A stretch of DNA of 64,000 nt. Origin: Rhodobacter sp. SGA-6-6. GTDB taxonomy: Bacteria; Pseudomonadota; Alphaproteobacteria; Rhodobacterales; Rhodobacteraceae. Both the position numbers and the translations under genes were made by a program. The stretch's first letter is position 1. Every line of letters begins with the position of its first letter. This document shows, in pieces, positions 1-6,632 of this stretch. The notes beneath the pieces were generated by a model. It was given only the letters and a program-made list of their open reading frames with translations, was not told the origin of the DNA and searched no databases. Location of the stretch: NCBI RefSeq assembly GCF_011043545.1, contig NZ_JAAKGP010000001.1:310001-374000 (forward strand), written 5' to 3'.

Positions 1-489
1 GCGGCCGGGAAGTGGCCGGCCTGGAAGGCGCGGTTCCCGGGGGTGGAGCTGCACATGATCGGCCCCTTGCAGACCAACAAGGCCAAGGTGGCGGTGGAAC
101 TGTTCGACGTCCTCCATACCGTCGACCGGCCCTCGCTGGCCGAGAAGCTGGCCCGGCTGGCCGATTCCCGCGGGGTCTCGCCGCAGTTGTTCGTGCAGGT
201 GAACACCGGGGAGGAGCCGCAGAAGGCCGGCGTGCTGCCCGCCGACGCCGATGCCTTCGTGGCCGCCTGCCGCGGCATGGGCCTGCCGGTGGTTGGCCTG
301 ATGTGCATCCCGCCCGAGGGCGAGGACTCCGCCCCCCATTTCGCCCTGCTGAAAGCGATGGCCGAGCGGAACGGGTTGACCGGCCTGTCGATGGGGATGA
401 GCGGGGATTTCGAAAGCGCCATCGCCCATGGCGCGACGCATGTCCGGGTGGGCAGCGCCATCTTCGGGGAACGGGATTACGCCCGGTAG
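1..489 (+). CDS. yggS: YggS/PLPBP-family pyridoxal-phosphate homeostasis protein, 5' end missing
   Basis: Reading frame 1 is open from the first base, so the start lies outside the window; 162 codons plus stop remain of a protein normally about 215-230 residues. The frame contains H-x-IGPLQTNK, the family's signature after the PLP-lysine strand, then VNTGEEPQKAG and GLMCIPP, and near the end LSMGMSGDFESAIAHGATHVRVGSAIFG, the phosphate-binding end of the TIM barrel (SMGMS and RVGSAIFG). Family knowledge: a cytosolic, catalytically silent PLP-binding protein that balances PLP and amino-acid pools. The PLP lysine itself is upstream of the window. It converges with the L,D-transpeptidase gene across a hairpin. 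Confidence 0.93.
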   Translation, partial: AAGKWPAWKARFPGVELHMIGPLQTNKAKVAVELFDVLHTVDRPSLAEKLARLADSRGVSPQLFVQVNTGEEPQKAGVLPADADAFVAACRGMGLPVVGLMCIPPEGEDSAPHFALLKAMAERNGLTGLSMGMSGDFESAIAHGATHVRVGSAIFGERDYAR

Positions 490-510
490 GGCGGGGTTCA
501 CCCCGCCTAC
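486..510. terminator. GTAGG...CCTAC hairpin repeat between convergent genes
   Basis: A near-perfect palindrome built on GGCGGGGTTCACCCCGCC sits over the yggS stop and ends inside the last codons of the convergent L,D-transpeptidase gene. The same core recurs at 33948-34065, so it is a dispersed repeat probably serving here as a bidirectional terminator. There is no T-run, so intrinsic termination is inferred only from the hairpin and position. Confidence 0.55.
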
Positions 511-1007
511 GCCCGGACCACCAGCCGGCACCCCGGCGCGATCCGCCGGGCGATCCACAGCAGGTCCTCGCGCGCAAACGCCACGCAACCCGCCGTGGGC
601 GCTCCCGGGCGGCGCCAGATGTGGACGAAGATCGCCGAGCCGCGGCCGGGAACCGCCCGGGGGAAGTTCCAGTCGGTGTAGAGCACCAGATCGTATTGCG
701 GATCGGCCCGCCGCAGCGCCTCGTGCGAGAAGCGGTGCGGCGCCCGGACCGGGTGGTTGTAGCGCGGATCGGCCGGATCGTCCGACCACAGGTCGCGCGG
801 CCCGATGGGCCGCAGCCAGCCCGGCACCTGCCGCCGCGCCAGCCGGTCGGGCCGGTAGAAGCCGCCGAGGATGCGGTGCACCCCGGCCGGGGTGGCGCCG
901 TCGCCCTCGCGCTTGTCGCAGGTGGTGCCGGAGCGGCCGATGGAACAGGGAAACCGGCGGCCGAGGAACAGCGCGCCCATCGGCGTGACCACCAGGTCGC
1001 CCCTCAC
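507..1007 (-). CDS. L,D-transpeptidase (YkuD) family protein
   Basis: The 166-residue protein carries the YkuD catalytic signature: His129 followed by the nucleophile in GCVAF (Cys141), preceded by DWNFPRAVPGRGSAIFVHIW. Family members form or exchange 3-3 peptidoglycan cross-links or attach proteins to peptidoglycan. No signal peptide or membrane segment is visible at the N-terminus (MRGDLVVTPMGALFLGRR), which is common for this short Rhodobacteraceae subfamily but leaves the route to the periplasm unexplained. Its ATG overlaps the ribA stop by 4 nt (ATGA), so it is probably translationally coupled to ribA. Catalytic class is confident; the physiological substrate is not known. Confidence 0.85.
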   Translation of the reverse strand: MRGDLVVTPMGALFLGRRFPCSIGRSGTTCDKREGDGATPAGVHRILGGFYRPDRLARRQVPGWLRPIGPRDLWSDDPADPRYNHPVRAPHRFSHEALRRADPQYDLVLYTDWNFPRAVPGRGSAIFVHIWRRPGAPTAGCVAFAREDLLWIARRIAPGCRLVVRA

Positions 1008-2092
1008 AGCAGATGCCCGGATTTCGCCGCCTTCACCGCCAGATAACCGGCGTTCTCGGCCGTCAGGCCCACCTTCAGCGGCACCCGCTCCACCACCTTC
1101 AGCCCGCAGCTTTCCAGCATCGCCACCTTGCGCGGGTTGTTGGTCAAGAGCCGCACCTGTGCGAAGCCCATCTTGCGCAGGATCTCGGCGCCGATGCGGA
1201 AGTCGCGCTCGTCGTCCTCGAACCCCAGGCGGTGGTTGGCCTCAACCGTGTCGAAGCCCTGGTCCTGCAGGGAATAGGCGCGCATCTTGTTGGCCAGGCC
1301 GATGCCGCGGCCCTCTTGGTTGAGGTAAAGCAGCACCCCCGCCCCCGCCTCGCCCATCTGCGCCAGCGCCGCGCGCAGCTGCGGGCCGCAGTCGCATTTC
1401 AGGCTGCCGAGGACATCGCCGGTGAAACAGGCCGAATGCAGCCGCGCCAGCACCGGGGCGGCGCGGTCGGGCCGGCCGACCTCGATGGCGTAATGCTCGT
1501 CGCCGCCGTCCTCGGGCCGGAAGATGTGGACGCGGCCGGCGCCGGCGGCGGCCATCGGCAGGCGGGCGGCGACCACTTCCTCCAGCGGCGACAGCCGCGC
1601 CAGTTCGGCCGCGATCTCGTCCAGCCGCAGGAAGGTGAGGCCGTGGTCAGCGGCCAGCGCCAGCGGATGCTCCACCCGCACCAGCAGGGCGGCGGGCAAG
1701 AGCCGGGCCGATTTCGCCAGCAGCAGCGCGGCGCGGTGCAGCGCGGGTGAGCCATCGCGCAGCGGCCGCAGCGGGCCCTTCATCGGCACCCGCAGGTCGT
1801 CGGCCGGATCGGCCAGCGCCGACAGCCAGTCCAGCGCCGCGCGCTCGGGCAGGGCGACGCGCAGCAGGTCGCCGTCATAGGGCGGGGTCTTCAGCGTCTC
1901 GGCCCTCCGGGCGGTCAGCGCCAGCTCGGGCTGGCCGAAGCCGCGCAGCGCATCCAGCCGTGCCGGGTCCAGGGACTCCACCGCCACCGCCAACGCGGAC
2001 TCGCCGCCGCCGGCCAACACCACCGGCACGCCCATGCGCAGGTCGCCCCGCGCGCGGGTCAGCCGTTCCAGGATGGAGGGGCCAAGCGTCAT
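1004..2092 (-). CDS. ribA: GTP cyclohydrolase II
   Basis: This 362-residue protein opens GTP to 2,5-diamino-6-ribosylamino-4-pyrimidinone 5'-phosphate, the first step of riboflavin synthesis. The C-terminal half is canonical: zinc ligands Cys222, Cys233 and Cys235 in HSACFTGDVLGSLKCDCG, then YLNQEGRGIGLANK (catalytic Arg/Glu loop) and LLTNNPRKVAML. The N-terminal ~150 residues (from MTLGPSILERLTRARG) form the extension usual in alphaproteobacterial RibA, with no intact DHBP-synthase active site that I can recognise. The ATG at 2092 is chosen because it begins this conserved extension; the frame stays open upstream only as antisense to the response-regulator gene. It leads a two-gene unit with the L,D-transpeptidase. 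Confidence 0.95.
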   Translation of the reverse strand: MTLGPSILERLTRARGDLRMGVPVVLAGGGESALAVAVESLDPARLDALRGFGQPELALTARRAETLKTPPYDGDLLRVALPERAALDWLSALADPADDLRVPMKGPLRPLRDGSPALHRAALLLAKSARLLPAALLVRVEHPLALAADHGLTFLRLDEIAAELARLSPLEEVVAARLPMAAAGAGRVHIFRPEDGGDEHYAIEVGRPDRAAPVLARLHSACFTGDVLGSLKCDCGPQLRAALAQMGEAGAGVLLYLNQEGRGIGLANKMRAYSLQDQGFDTVEANHRLGFEDDERDFRIGAEILRKMGFAQVRLLTNNPRKVAMLESCGLKVVERVPLKVGLTAENAGYLAVKAAKSGHLL

Positions 2093-2152
2093 GTCCCCTG
2101 TGTAGGCCGCATTTCGCCGGACCGGAAGCCCGGCCGGACAGGACCCGGAGAT

Positions 2153-2207
2153 GACAATCCTGAAACATTCCCGCGCCCACCGACACGACGGCGTGAGCGG
2201 ATTGTCA
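2153..2207. promoter_or_regulatory. Inverted repeat TGACAATCC / GGATTGTCA in the ribA-response regulator intergenic region
   Basis: TGACAATCC (2153-2161 region) and its exact reverse complement GGATTGTCA (2199-2207) flank 38-40 bp in the divergent promoter region between ribA and the response-regulator gene. The spacing would suit two half-sites on a looped or multi-contact operator. A related GGATTGTCC lies just after the regulator gene (3007-3015), hinting at autoregulation. The sequence identity is observed; function is inference. Confidence 0.35.
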
Positions 2208-2272
2208 CGACTCTTGCCGGAGTTGCGACTGGCGCGCATCTGATCCCCGAAGACACGGAAACGGAGACCGCA

Positions 2273-2959
2273 ATGGCCCAGCTTCGCAAAATCCTTCTGG
2301 TGGACGACGACGACGACCTGCGCGAGGCGCTGTCCGAGCAACTGGTGATGACCGAGGATTTCGACGTGTTCGAGGCCCGCACCGGCGCCGAGGGCATGGA
2401 GAAGGCCAAGGCCGCGATCTACGACCTGGTGATCCTGGACGTGGGCCTGCCCGACACCGACGGGCGCGAGCTGTGCCGGCGGATGCGCAAGGCCGGGGTC
2501 AAATGCCCGGTGCTGATGCTGACGGGGCATGATTCGGACGCCGATACCATCCTCGGCCTCGACGCCGGGGCGAACGACTATGTGACGAAGCCGTTCAAGT
2601 TCCCGGTCCTCCTGGCCCGCATCCGGGCGCAGCTGCGCACGCATGAGCAGTCCGAGGACGCGATCTTCCAGCTGGGTCCCTATACCTTCAAGCCGGCGCA
2701 GAAGATGCTGGTCGACGAGAAGGACAAGAAGATCCGGCTGACCGAGAAGGAGACCAACATCCTGAAATACCTCTACCGCGCGCAATCGGGCGTGGTGGCG
2801 CGGGATGTGCTCTTGCACGAGGTCTGGGGCTACAACGCCGGGGTGACCACCCATACGCTGGAGACCCACATCTACCGCCTGCGCCAGAAGATCGAGCCCG
2901 ATCCTTCCAACGCACGGCTGCTGGTGACGGAAAGCGGCGGATACCGGCTGGTCGCCTGA
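2273..2959 (+). CDS. OmpR/PhoB-family response regulator, orphan
   Basis: The 228-residue protein has an N-terminal receiver domain (acidic cluster at residues 11-15, phospho-acceptor Asp56 in LVILDVGLPDTDG, conserved Thr in MLTGHD and Lys in VTKPFKF) and a C-terminal winged-helix DNA-binding domain ending LETHIYRLRQKIEPDPSNARLLVTESGGYRL. It should be a phosphorylation-controlled transcription factor. No histidine kinase is adjacent, so the partner is unknown. The ATG at 2273 follows ACGGAGAC with good spacing. Flanking genes are ribA (divergent) and the tandem sRNA-like units (downstream). I cannot assign it to a named regulator. Confidence 0.93.
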   Translation: MAQLRKILLVDDDDDLREALSEQLVMTEDFDVFEARTGAEGMEKAKAAIYDLVILDVGLPDTDGRELCRRMRKAGVKCPVLMLTGHDSDADTILGLDAGANDYVTKPFKFPVLLARIRAQLRTHEQSEDAIFQLGPYTFKPAQKMLVDEKDKKIRLTEKETNILKYLYRAQSGVVARDVLLHEVWGYNAGVTTHTLETHIYRLRQKIEPDPSNARLLVTESGGYRLVA

Positions 2960-3002
2960 CTGCCGTATTGTTGCCGAATTCACTAGTTATTAGCATCCGG
3001 AC

Positions 3003-3019
3003 ATCAGGATTGTCCTGAT
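3003..3019 (+). terminator. Hairpin after the response-regulator gene
   Basis: ATCAGGA and TCCTGAT form a perfect 7-bp stem with a 3-nt TTG loop 43 nt after the stop codon. It lacks a T-run, so it may be a weak terminator, a 3' stabilising stem or part of a leader for the downstream sRNA-like unit. Confidence 0.35.
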
Positions 3020-3034
3020 CTTCATCGTTCCCCT

Positions 3035-3105
3035 TGCCGTGCCGGGGTCATGACACGGCATCCTCCCTGTTGGACTGGCCGGGCTTTGCGCCCGGCCTTT
3101 TTTTT
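3035..3105 (+). ncRNA. Candidate small RNA, unit 1: stem, CCTCCC segment, intrinsic terminator
   Basis: Three elements follow in order: a perfect 7-bp stem TGCCGTG/CACGGCA (3035-3041 with 3054-3060), an unpaired CCTCCCTGTTGGACT (3062-3076), and a textbook terminator with an 8-bp stem GGCCGGGC/GCCCGGCC (3077-3084, 3090-3097) and eight T residues (3098-3105). There is no reading frame here. The exposed CCUCCC is complementary to Shine-Dalgarno GGGAGG, as in the anti-SD sRNAs known from Rhodobacter and other alphaproteobacteria (the CcsR/'cuckoo' RNAs). The 5' end and promoter are not determined; the true RNA may begin upstream of 3035. Homology to a named RNA family is not established. Confidence 0.65.
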
Positions 3106-3190
3106 GCGCTCCGCAATCCCCGCCCGCAATCCCCGGTTGTGGCCGAAAAGCCATGGCCGCCGGTAAACTGACCCGGCTGCATACGCAAGC

Positions 3191-3264
3191 TGCGCATTCC
3201 GTGGTATACGATGGGCACCTCCCTGTTGGACTTCGGCCCGGCTTCCCAGTCCGGGCTTCTTTTT
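3191..3264 (+). ncRNA. Candidate small RNA, unit 2, tandem paralogue of unit 1
   Basis: The same architecture as 3035-3105 repeats about 156 nt downstream: stem TGCGCAT/ATGGGCA with one central mismatch (3191-3197, 3211-3217), the identical 15-mer CCTCCCTGTTGGACT (3218-3232), and a terminator with a 6-bp stem GCCCGG/CCGGGC (3236-3241, 3251-3256) plus TTCTTTTT. Stem and loop sequences differ between the copies while the CCTCCC core is unchanged, as expected for paralogous sRNAs with one shared seed. The unit ends 62 nt before the xthA start codon, so it could instead be an attenuating leader of xthA. Confidence 0.63.
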
Positions 3265-3326
3265 GCCCGGGTTGCGGCCCGCGGCCCCGCGGCCTAGTCT
3301 CCGCCCCCGAACGACAGGAGACGCCG

Positions 3327-4115
3327 ATGCCCTTCACCCTTGCCACCTGGAACATCAACTCGGTTCGCCTGCGCGAGGGGCTGGTGGCGAAGCTGATGGC
3401 CGAGGAAGCGCCGGACATCCTCTGCCTGCAGGAATGCAAGAGCCCGGTCGACAAGATCCCCTTGGATCAGTTCCGGGCGCTTGGATACAACTGGATCGTG
3501 GCGCGCGGTCAGAAGGGCTACAACGGCGTGGCGATCCTGTCGAAGCTGCCGCTCGCCGATGCCGGCGACCGCGACTATGCCCGGCTTGGCCATGCCCGGC
3601 ATGTGGCGGCGCGGCTGGAGAACGGGGTGGTGATCCACAACTGCTATGTCCCCGCCGGCGGCGACATCCCCGACCGCGCGCAGAACGTGAAGTTCGGCCA
3701 GAAGCTGGATTTCCTGACCGACATGCGCGACGCCTTCCACGCCGACCGGCCCGGGAAGTCGATCCTCGTCGGCGACCTGAACATCGCCCCGCGCGAGGAC
3801 GACGTCTGGAACCACAAGGCGCTGCTGAAGATCGTCAGCCATACGCCGGTGGAGGTGGAGCATCTGGGCCAGGCGCAGGAAGCCGGCAACTGGGTCGACG
3901 TGACCCGCAAGGACATTCCCGACGGCCGGCTCTACAGCTGGTGGAGCTATCGCGCGCCCGACTGGAACGCCGCCGACAAGGGCCGCCGGCTGGACCACAT
4001 CTGGGCGACGCCCGACATCGCCAATGCCGCCCACGGCAGCCGCATCCTGCGCGGCGTGCGCGGGTGGGAGCAGCCCTCGGACCACGCCCCGGTCTTCGCC
4101 ACCTTCGACCTGTAA
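3327..4115 (+). CDS. xthA: Exodeoxyribonuclease III
   Basis: The 262-residue protein is an AP endonuclease/3'-5' exonuclease of the EEP superfamily, acting in base-excision repair. All catalytic motifs are visible: ATWNINSVR, LQECK (metal-binding Glu), NCYVPAGG, VGDLNIAP (Asp/Asn pair), YSWWSYR, GRRLDHIW and the terminal SDHAPV with the catalytic His. The ATG at 3327 follows AGGAG (3316-3320); the longer open frame upstream overlaps the sRNA unit and lacks family similarity. It converges on the TlpA-like gene across a palindromic terminator. Confidence 0.95.
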   Translation: MPFTLATWNINSVRLREGLVAKLMAEEAPDILCLQECKSPVDKIPLDQFRALGYNWIVARGQKGYNGVAILSKLPLADAGDRDYARLGHARHVAARLENGVVIHNCYVPAGGDIPDRAQNVKFGQKLDFLTDMRDAFHADRPGKSILVGDLNIAPREDDVWNHKALLKIVSHTPVEVEHLGQAQEAGNWVDVTRKDIPDGRLYSWWSYRAPDWNAADKGRRLDHIWATPDIANAAHGSRILRGVRGWEQPSDHAPVFATFDL

Positions 4116-4128
4116 GCGGCGCGGGATA

Positions 4129-4149
4129 CGATTTTTCGCCGAAAAATCG
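4129..4149. terminator. Palindrome between convergent xthA and tlpA-like genes
   Basis: CGATTTTTCG and CGAAAAATCG form a perfect 10-bp inverted repeat with a single-base centre. The A/T-rich stem in a 44-bp convergent gap gives T-tracts on both strands and fits a bidirectional terminator. A degenerate relative occurs at 6551-6569, so it also looks like a dispersed repeat. Confidence 0.6.
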
Positions 4150-4159
4150 TGCCCTCGGG

Positions 4160-4711
4160 TCAGCCGCCCGCCATCAGCGCCTTCAGCAGCGCCTGCGCCT
4201 CGGGCGCATCCCAGGCGGCGTCGCCGATCAGCCGGCCGACTTCCTGCCCCTCGGGGTTCAGGATCAGCGTCACCGGCAGGCCCGCCACCCCGATCTGCCG
4301 GGCCAGCCCGCTTTTCGGGTCGCGCAGGGTGACGAGATGGACGATCCCCGCCTCCTCCCAGAACCGGGCGATCGCCTCGGGCGGGTTGCGCCCGGTGGCG
4401 ACAGGGACCACGGCGATTTCCGGCATCGCCGCCTGCAGCCGGTCCAGCGCCGGCATCTCGGCCCGGCAGGGGCCGCACCAGGTGGCCCAGAAGTTCAGCA
4501 CCACCCATTGGCCGCGGTAGGCGGCAAGGCTGGCCTCCTCGTCGGTCATCGACAGCAGCGGCGCCTCGGGCAGGGCCACCGGGTCCGCCCCCGATTCCAC
4601 CAGCGTCAGCTTGGCCATGTCGCCGGTCAACAGCGCCGACAAATCCTCGGCCGCCGCCGGGTTTGCACCAAGCGCGAGGCCCGTATAAAGAACCGCCAGC
4701 AGTTTCCGCAT
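4160..4711 (-). CDS. TlpA-like periplasmic thiol-disulfide oxidoreductase
   Basis: The 183-residue protein starts with a signal peptide ([21 protein letters not shown]) and contains a thioredoxin fold with the active site WCGPC in [17 protein letters not shown], followed by the cis-proline loop [11 protein letters not shown]. Family members reduce or isomerise disulfides in the periplasm, for example in cytochrome maturation. The start at 4711 is chosen because it places the signal sequence first; a longer in-frame extension overlaps argH. It is divergent from argH with a 28-bp gap and not next to cytochrome c maturation genes, so its client is unknown. Confidence 0.88.
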   Translation of the reverse strand: MRKLLAVLYTGLALGANPAAAEDLSALLTGDMAKLTLVESGADPVALPEAPLLSMTDEEASLAAYRGQWVVLNFWATWCGPCRAEMPALDRLQAAMPEIAVVPVATGRNPPEAIARFWEEAGIVHLVTLRDPKSGLARQIGVAGLPVTLILNPEGQEVGRLIGDAAWDAPEAQALLKALMAGG

Positions 4712-4739
4712 CACCCGCCCCTTGCCCCGAAGGCCCACC

Positions 4740-6143
4740 ATGACCGCTTCCGACCAGACCAAAGCCGCCAACCAGATGTGGGGCGGGCGCTTCGCCGAGG
4801 GGCCGGACGCGATCATGCAGGCGATCAATGCCTCGATCGGGTTCGACAAGCGGCTCTACGCGCAGGACATCGCCGGGTCGCGCGCCCATGCCGCCATGCT
4901 GGCCGCCACGGGCATCCTGAGTGATAGCGACGCGCAGGCCATCGGGGAAGGGCTGCTCACGGTGTTGTCAGAGATCGAATCCGGGGCCTTCGCCTTCAAG
5001 GTGGAGCTGGAGGACATCCACCTGAACGTGGAGTCGCGGCTGACCGAGATCGTCGGCGAGGCCGGCAAGCGCCTGCACACGGCGCGGTCGCGGAACGACC
5101 AGGTGGCGGTGGACTTCCGGCTCTGGGTCCGCGACCAGTGCGATGCGGTGATCGAGGCGCTGGCCGGGCTGATGCGGGCCTTCGTGGCGCAGGCGGACCA
5201 GGGGGCGGACTGGGTGATGCCGGGCTTCACCCATCTGCAGACCGCGCAGCCGGTGACCTGGGGCCATCACATGATGGCCTATGTCGAGATGTTCGCCCGC
5301 GACCGCTCGCGCTTCCAGGACGCCCGCAAGCGGATGAACGAATGTCCGCTCGGCGCCGCGGCGCTGGCCGGGACGGGGTTCCCCATCGACCGGCACATGA
5401 CGGCGCAGGCGCTCGGCTTCGACCGGCCGACGGCCAACAGCCTCGACTCCGTCTCCGACCGCGATTTCGCGCTGGAGTTCCTGTCGGCGGCCTCGATCTG
5501 CGCCATGCACCTGTCGCGCTTCGCCGAGGAGCTGGTGATCTGGTCCTCGGCGCAGTTCCGCTTCGTCCGGCTGTCGGACCGCTGGACCACCGGGTCCTCG
5601 ATCATGCCGCAGAAGAAGAACCCCGACGCGGCGGAGCTTCTGCGGGCCAAGCTGGGCCGCATCCTCGGCGCCACCGTGGCGCTGTTCACGGTGATGAAGG
5701 GCCTCGCGCTGACCTATTCCAAGGACATGCAGGAAGACAAGGAGCAGGTCTTCGACGCTGCCGACAACCTGATGCTGGGTCTGGCCGCAATGACCGGCAT
5801 GGTGGGCGACATGGCCGCCAACCGCGACACGCTGAAGGCCGCCGCCGCCAGCGGCTTCTCCACCGCCACCGACTTGGCCGACTGGCTGGTCCGCAGCCTG
5901 AACCTGCCGTTCCGCGAGGCGCATCACGTCACCGGCACGCTGGTGGCGCTGGCCGAGAGCAAGGGTTGCGACCTGCCCGAACTGCCGCTGGAGGCGATGC
6001 AGGCGGTGCATCCCGGCATCACCGGCGAGGTGTTCTCGGTGCTGGGGGTGGAGAACTCGGTCCGCTCGCGGATGTCTTACGGCGGCACCGCGCCCGATCA
6101 GGTGCGGGCGCAGATCGCGCGCTGGAAAGAACAGTTGAAGTGA
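4740..6143 (+). CDS. argH: Argininosuccinate lyase
   Basis: The 467-residue protein cleaves argininosuccinate to arginine and fumarate, the last step of arginine synthesis. It begins with the typical [12 protein letters not shown] and carries [42 protein letters not shown] and the fumarase/aspartase-superfamily signature [12 protein letters not shown] with the catalytic serine. Length is normal. The ATG at 4740 is preceded by GAAGG; an upstream TTG in frame adds only six residues. It heads the conserved order argH, small lipoproteins, lysA, DUF4175. Confidence 0.97.
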   Translation: MTASDQTKAANQMWGGRFAEGPDAIMQAINASIGFDKRLYAQDIAGSRAHAAMLAATGILSDSDAQAIGEGLLTVLSEIESGAFAFKVELEDIHLNVESRLTEIVGEAGKRLHTARSRNDQVAVDFRLWVRDQCDAVIEALAGLMRAFVAQADQGADWVMPGFTHLQTAQPVTWGHHMMAYVEMFARDRSRFQDARKRMNECPLGAAALAGTGFPIDRHMTAQALGFDRPTANSLDSVSDRDFALEFLSAASICAMHLSRFAEELVIWSSAQFRFVRLSDRWTTGSSIMPQKKNPDAAELLRAKLGRILGATVALFTVMKGLALTYSKDMQEDKEQVFDAADNLMLGLAAMTGMVGDMAANRDTLKAAAASGFSTATDLADWLVRSLNLPFREAHHVTGTLVALAESKGCDLPELPLEAMQAVHPGITGEVFSVLGVENSVRSRMSYGGTAPDQVRAQIARWKEQLK

Positions 6144-6207
6144 CAAGCGGGCGGTGGCGGGCGATACCTTGGGCCGACCCGCCCCCCGACCCGCCCGGAG
6201 AGGCCCC

Positions 6208-6369
6208 ATGCCGCGCCTTCTGATCCTGCTCCTTACCCTGCCGCTTTCGGCCTGCATCGGCCCGCAGCTCGGCGCCGACATCTCGGTCGGCCCTTATGGC
6301 ACCTATGTCAGCCCTTCGGTCTCGGCCGGGCTGGAGGGCGGCGGGGTCATCACCTACAGCCCGCCCTGA
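6208..6369 (+). CDS. Small lipoprotein, 53 aa
   Basis: A short gene 64 nt after argH with a strong GGAGAGG ribosome site (6198-6204). The protein has a signal peptide ending in the lipobox LSAC (Cys16), then a short mature part rich in Gly, Ser and Tyr (DISVGPYGTYVSPSVSAGLEGGG). It should be lipidated and membrane-anchored. No enzymatic domain is visible and I do not recognise a named family; small lipoproteins at this position are common in Rhodobacteraceae. Confidence 0.75.
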   Translation: MPRLLILLLTLPLSACIGPQLGADISVGPYGTYVSPSVSAGLEGGGVITYSPP

Positions 6370-6377
6370 GGTTTCCC

Positions 6378-6518
6378 ATGCGCCCGATCCTTCTCCTTTC
6401 CCTCCTCGCCCTCGCCGCCTGCGGCGCCGACGGTGCGCCGGTCGCCCCCGGGCAATCCGGCAGCCAGCCGGGGTTGACCGTCTCCGGCCAGGTCCAGGTC
6501 GGCATCGCCAGCCGCTGA
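6378..6518 (+). CDS. Very small lipoprotein, 46 aa, LptM-like by position
   Basis: ATG at 6378 opens a 46-codon frame beginning MRPILLLSLLALAACGADG: a signal peptide with lipobox LAAC (Cys15) and a mature tail of only about 30 residues rich in Gly, Val, Pro and Gln. It lies 8 nt after the preceding lipoprotein gene and is the last gene before lysA. In many proteobacteria the tiny lipoprotein beside lysA/dapF is LptM, which helps LptD mature. The positional match plus size suggests the same role, but the CGLKGPLY-type motif of enterobacterial LptM is not present, so this is inference. Confidence 0.68.
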   Translation: MRPILLLSLLALAACGADGAPVAPGQSGSQPGLTVSGQVQVGIASR

Positions 6519-6545
6519 GGAAGCCCCGAAGCCTTCAAAGGCTCC

Positions 6546-6588
6546 GCCCCGATTCTTCGCAGAAATCGGTGCTTTGCAGCATCGGGGC
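6546..6588. repeat. Nested hairpin upstream of lysA
   Basis: GCCCCGAT (6546-6553) pairs perfectly with ATCGGGGC (6581-6588). Inside it GATTCTTCGCAGAAATCGGTGC resembles the palindrome at 4129-4149, suggesting a degraded copy of that repeat. It lies in the 114-bp gap before lysA and could terminate the argH transcript. Confidence 0.45.
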
Positions 6589-6632
6589 GCCCGTCTATAC
6601 CGGCGGCGCGGACAGGGCGGAAAGGCGTTGCG

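Noticed and set aside
2093-2983. Extension of the ribA frame upstream to about 2983.
   Set aside because: It is antisense to the response-regulator gene; family similarity begins at 2092.
2976-2987. Adjacent GAATTC and ACTAGT, like a cloning polylinker.
   Set aside because: No vector sequence flanks it; it lies in a natural intergenic region before the sRNA-like units.
3153-3326. An extended N-terminus of xthA from 3153.
   Set aside because: It overlaps the second sRNA-like unit and terminator; conserved exonuclease III sequence starts at 3327 after AGGAG.
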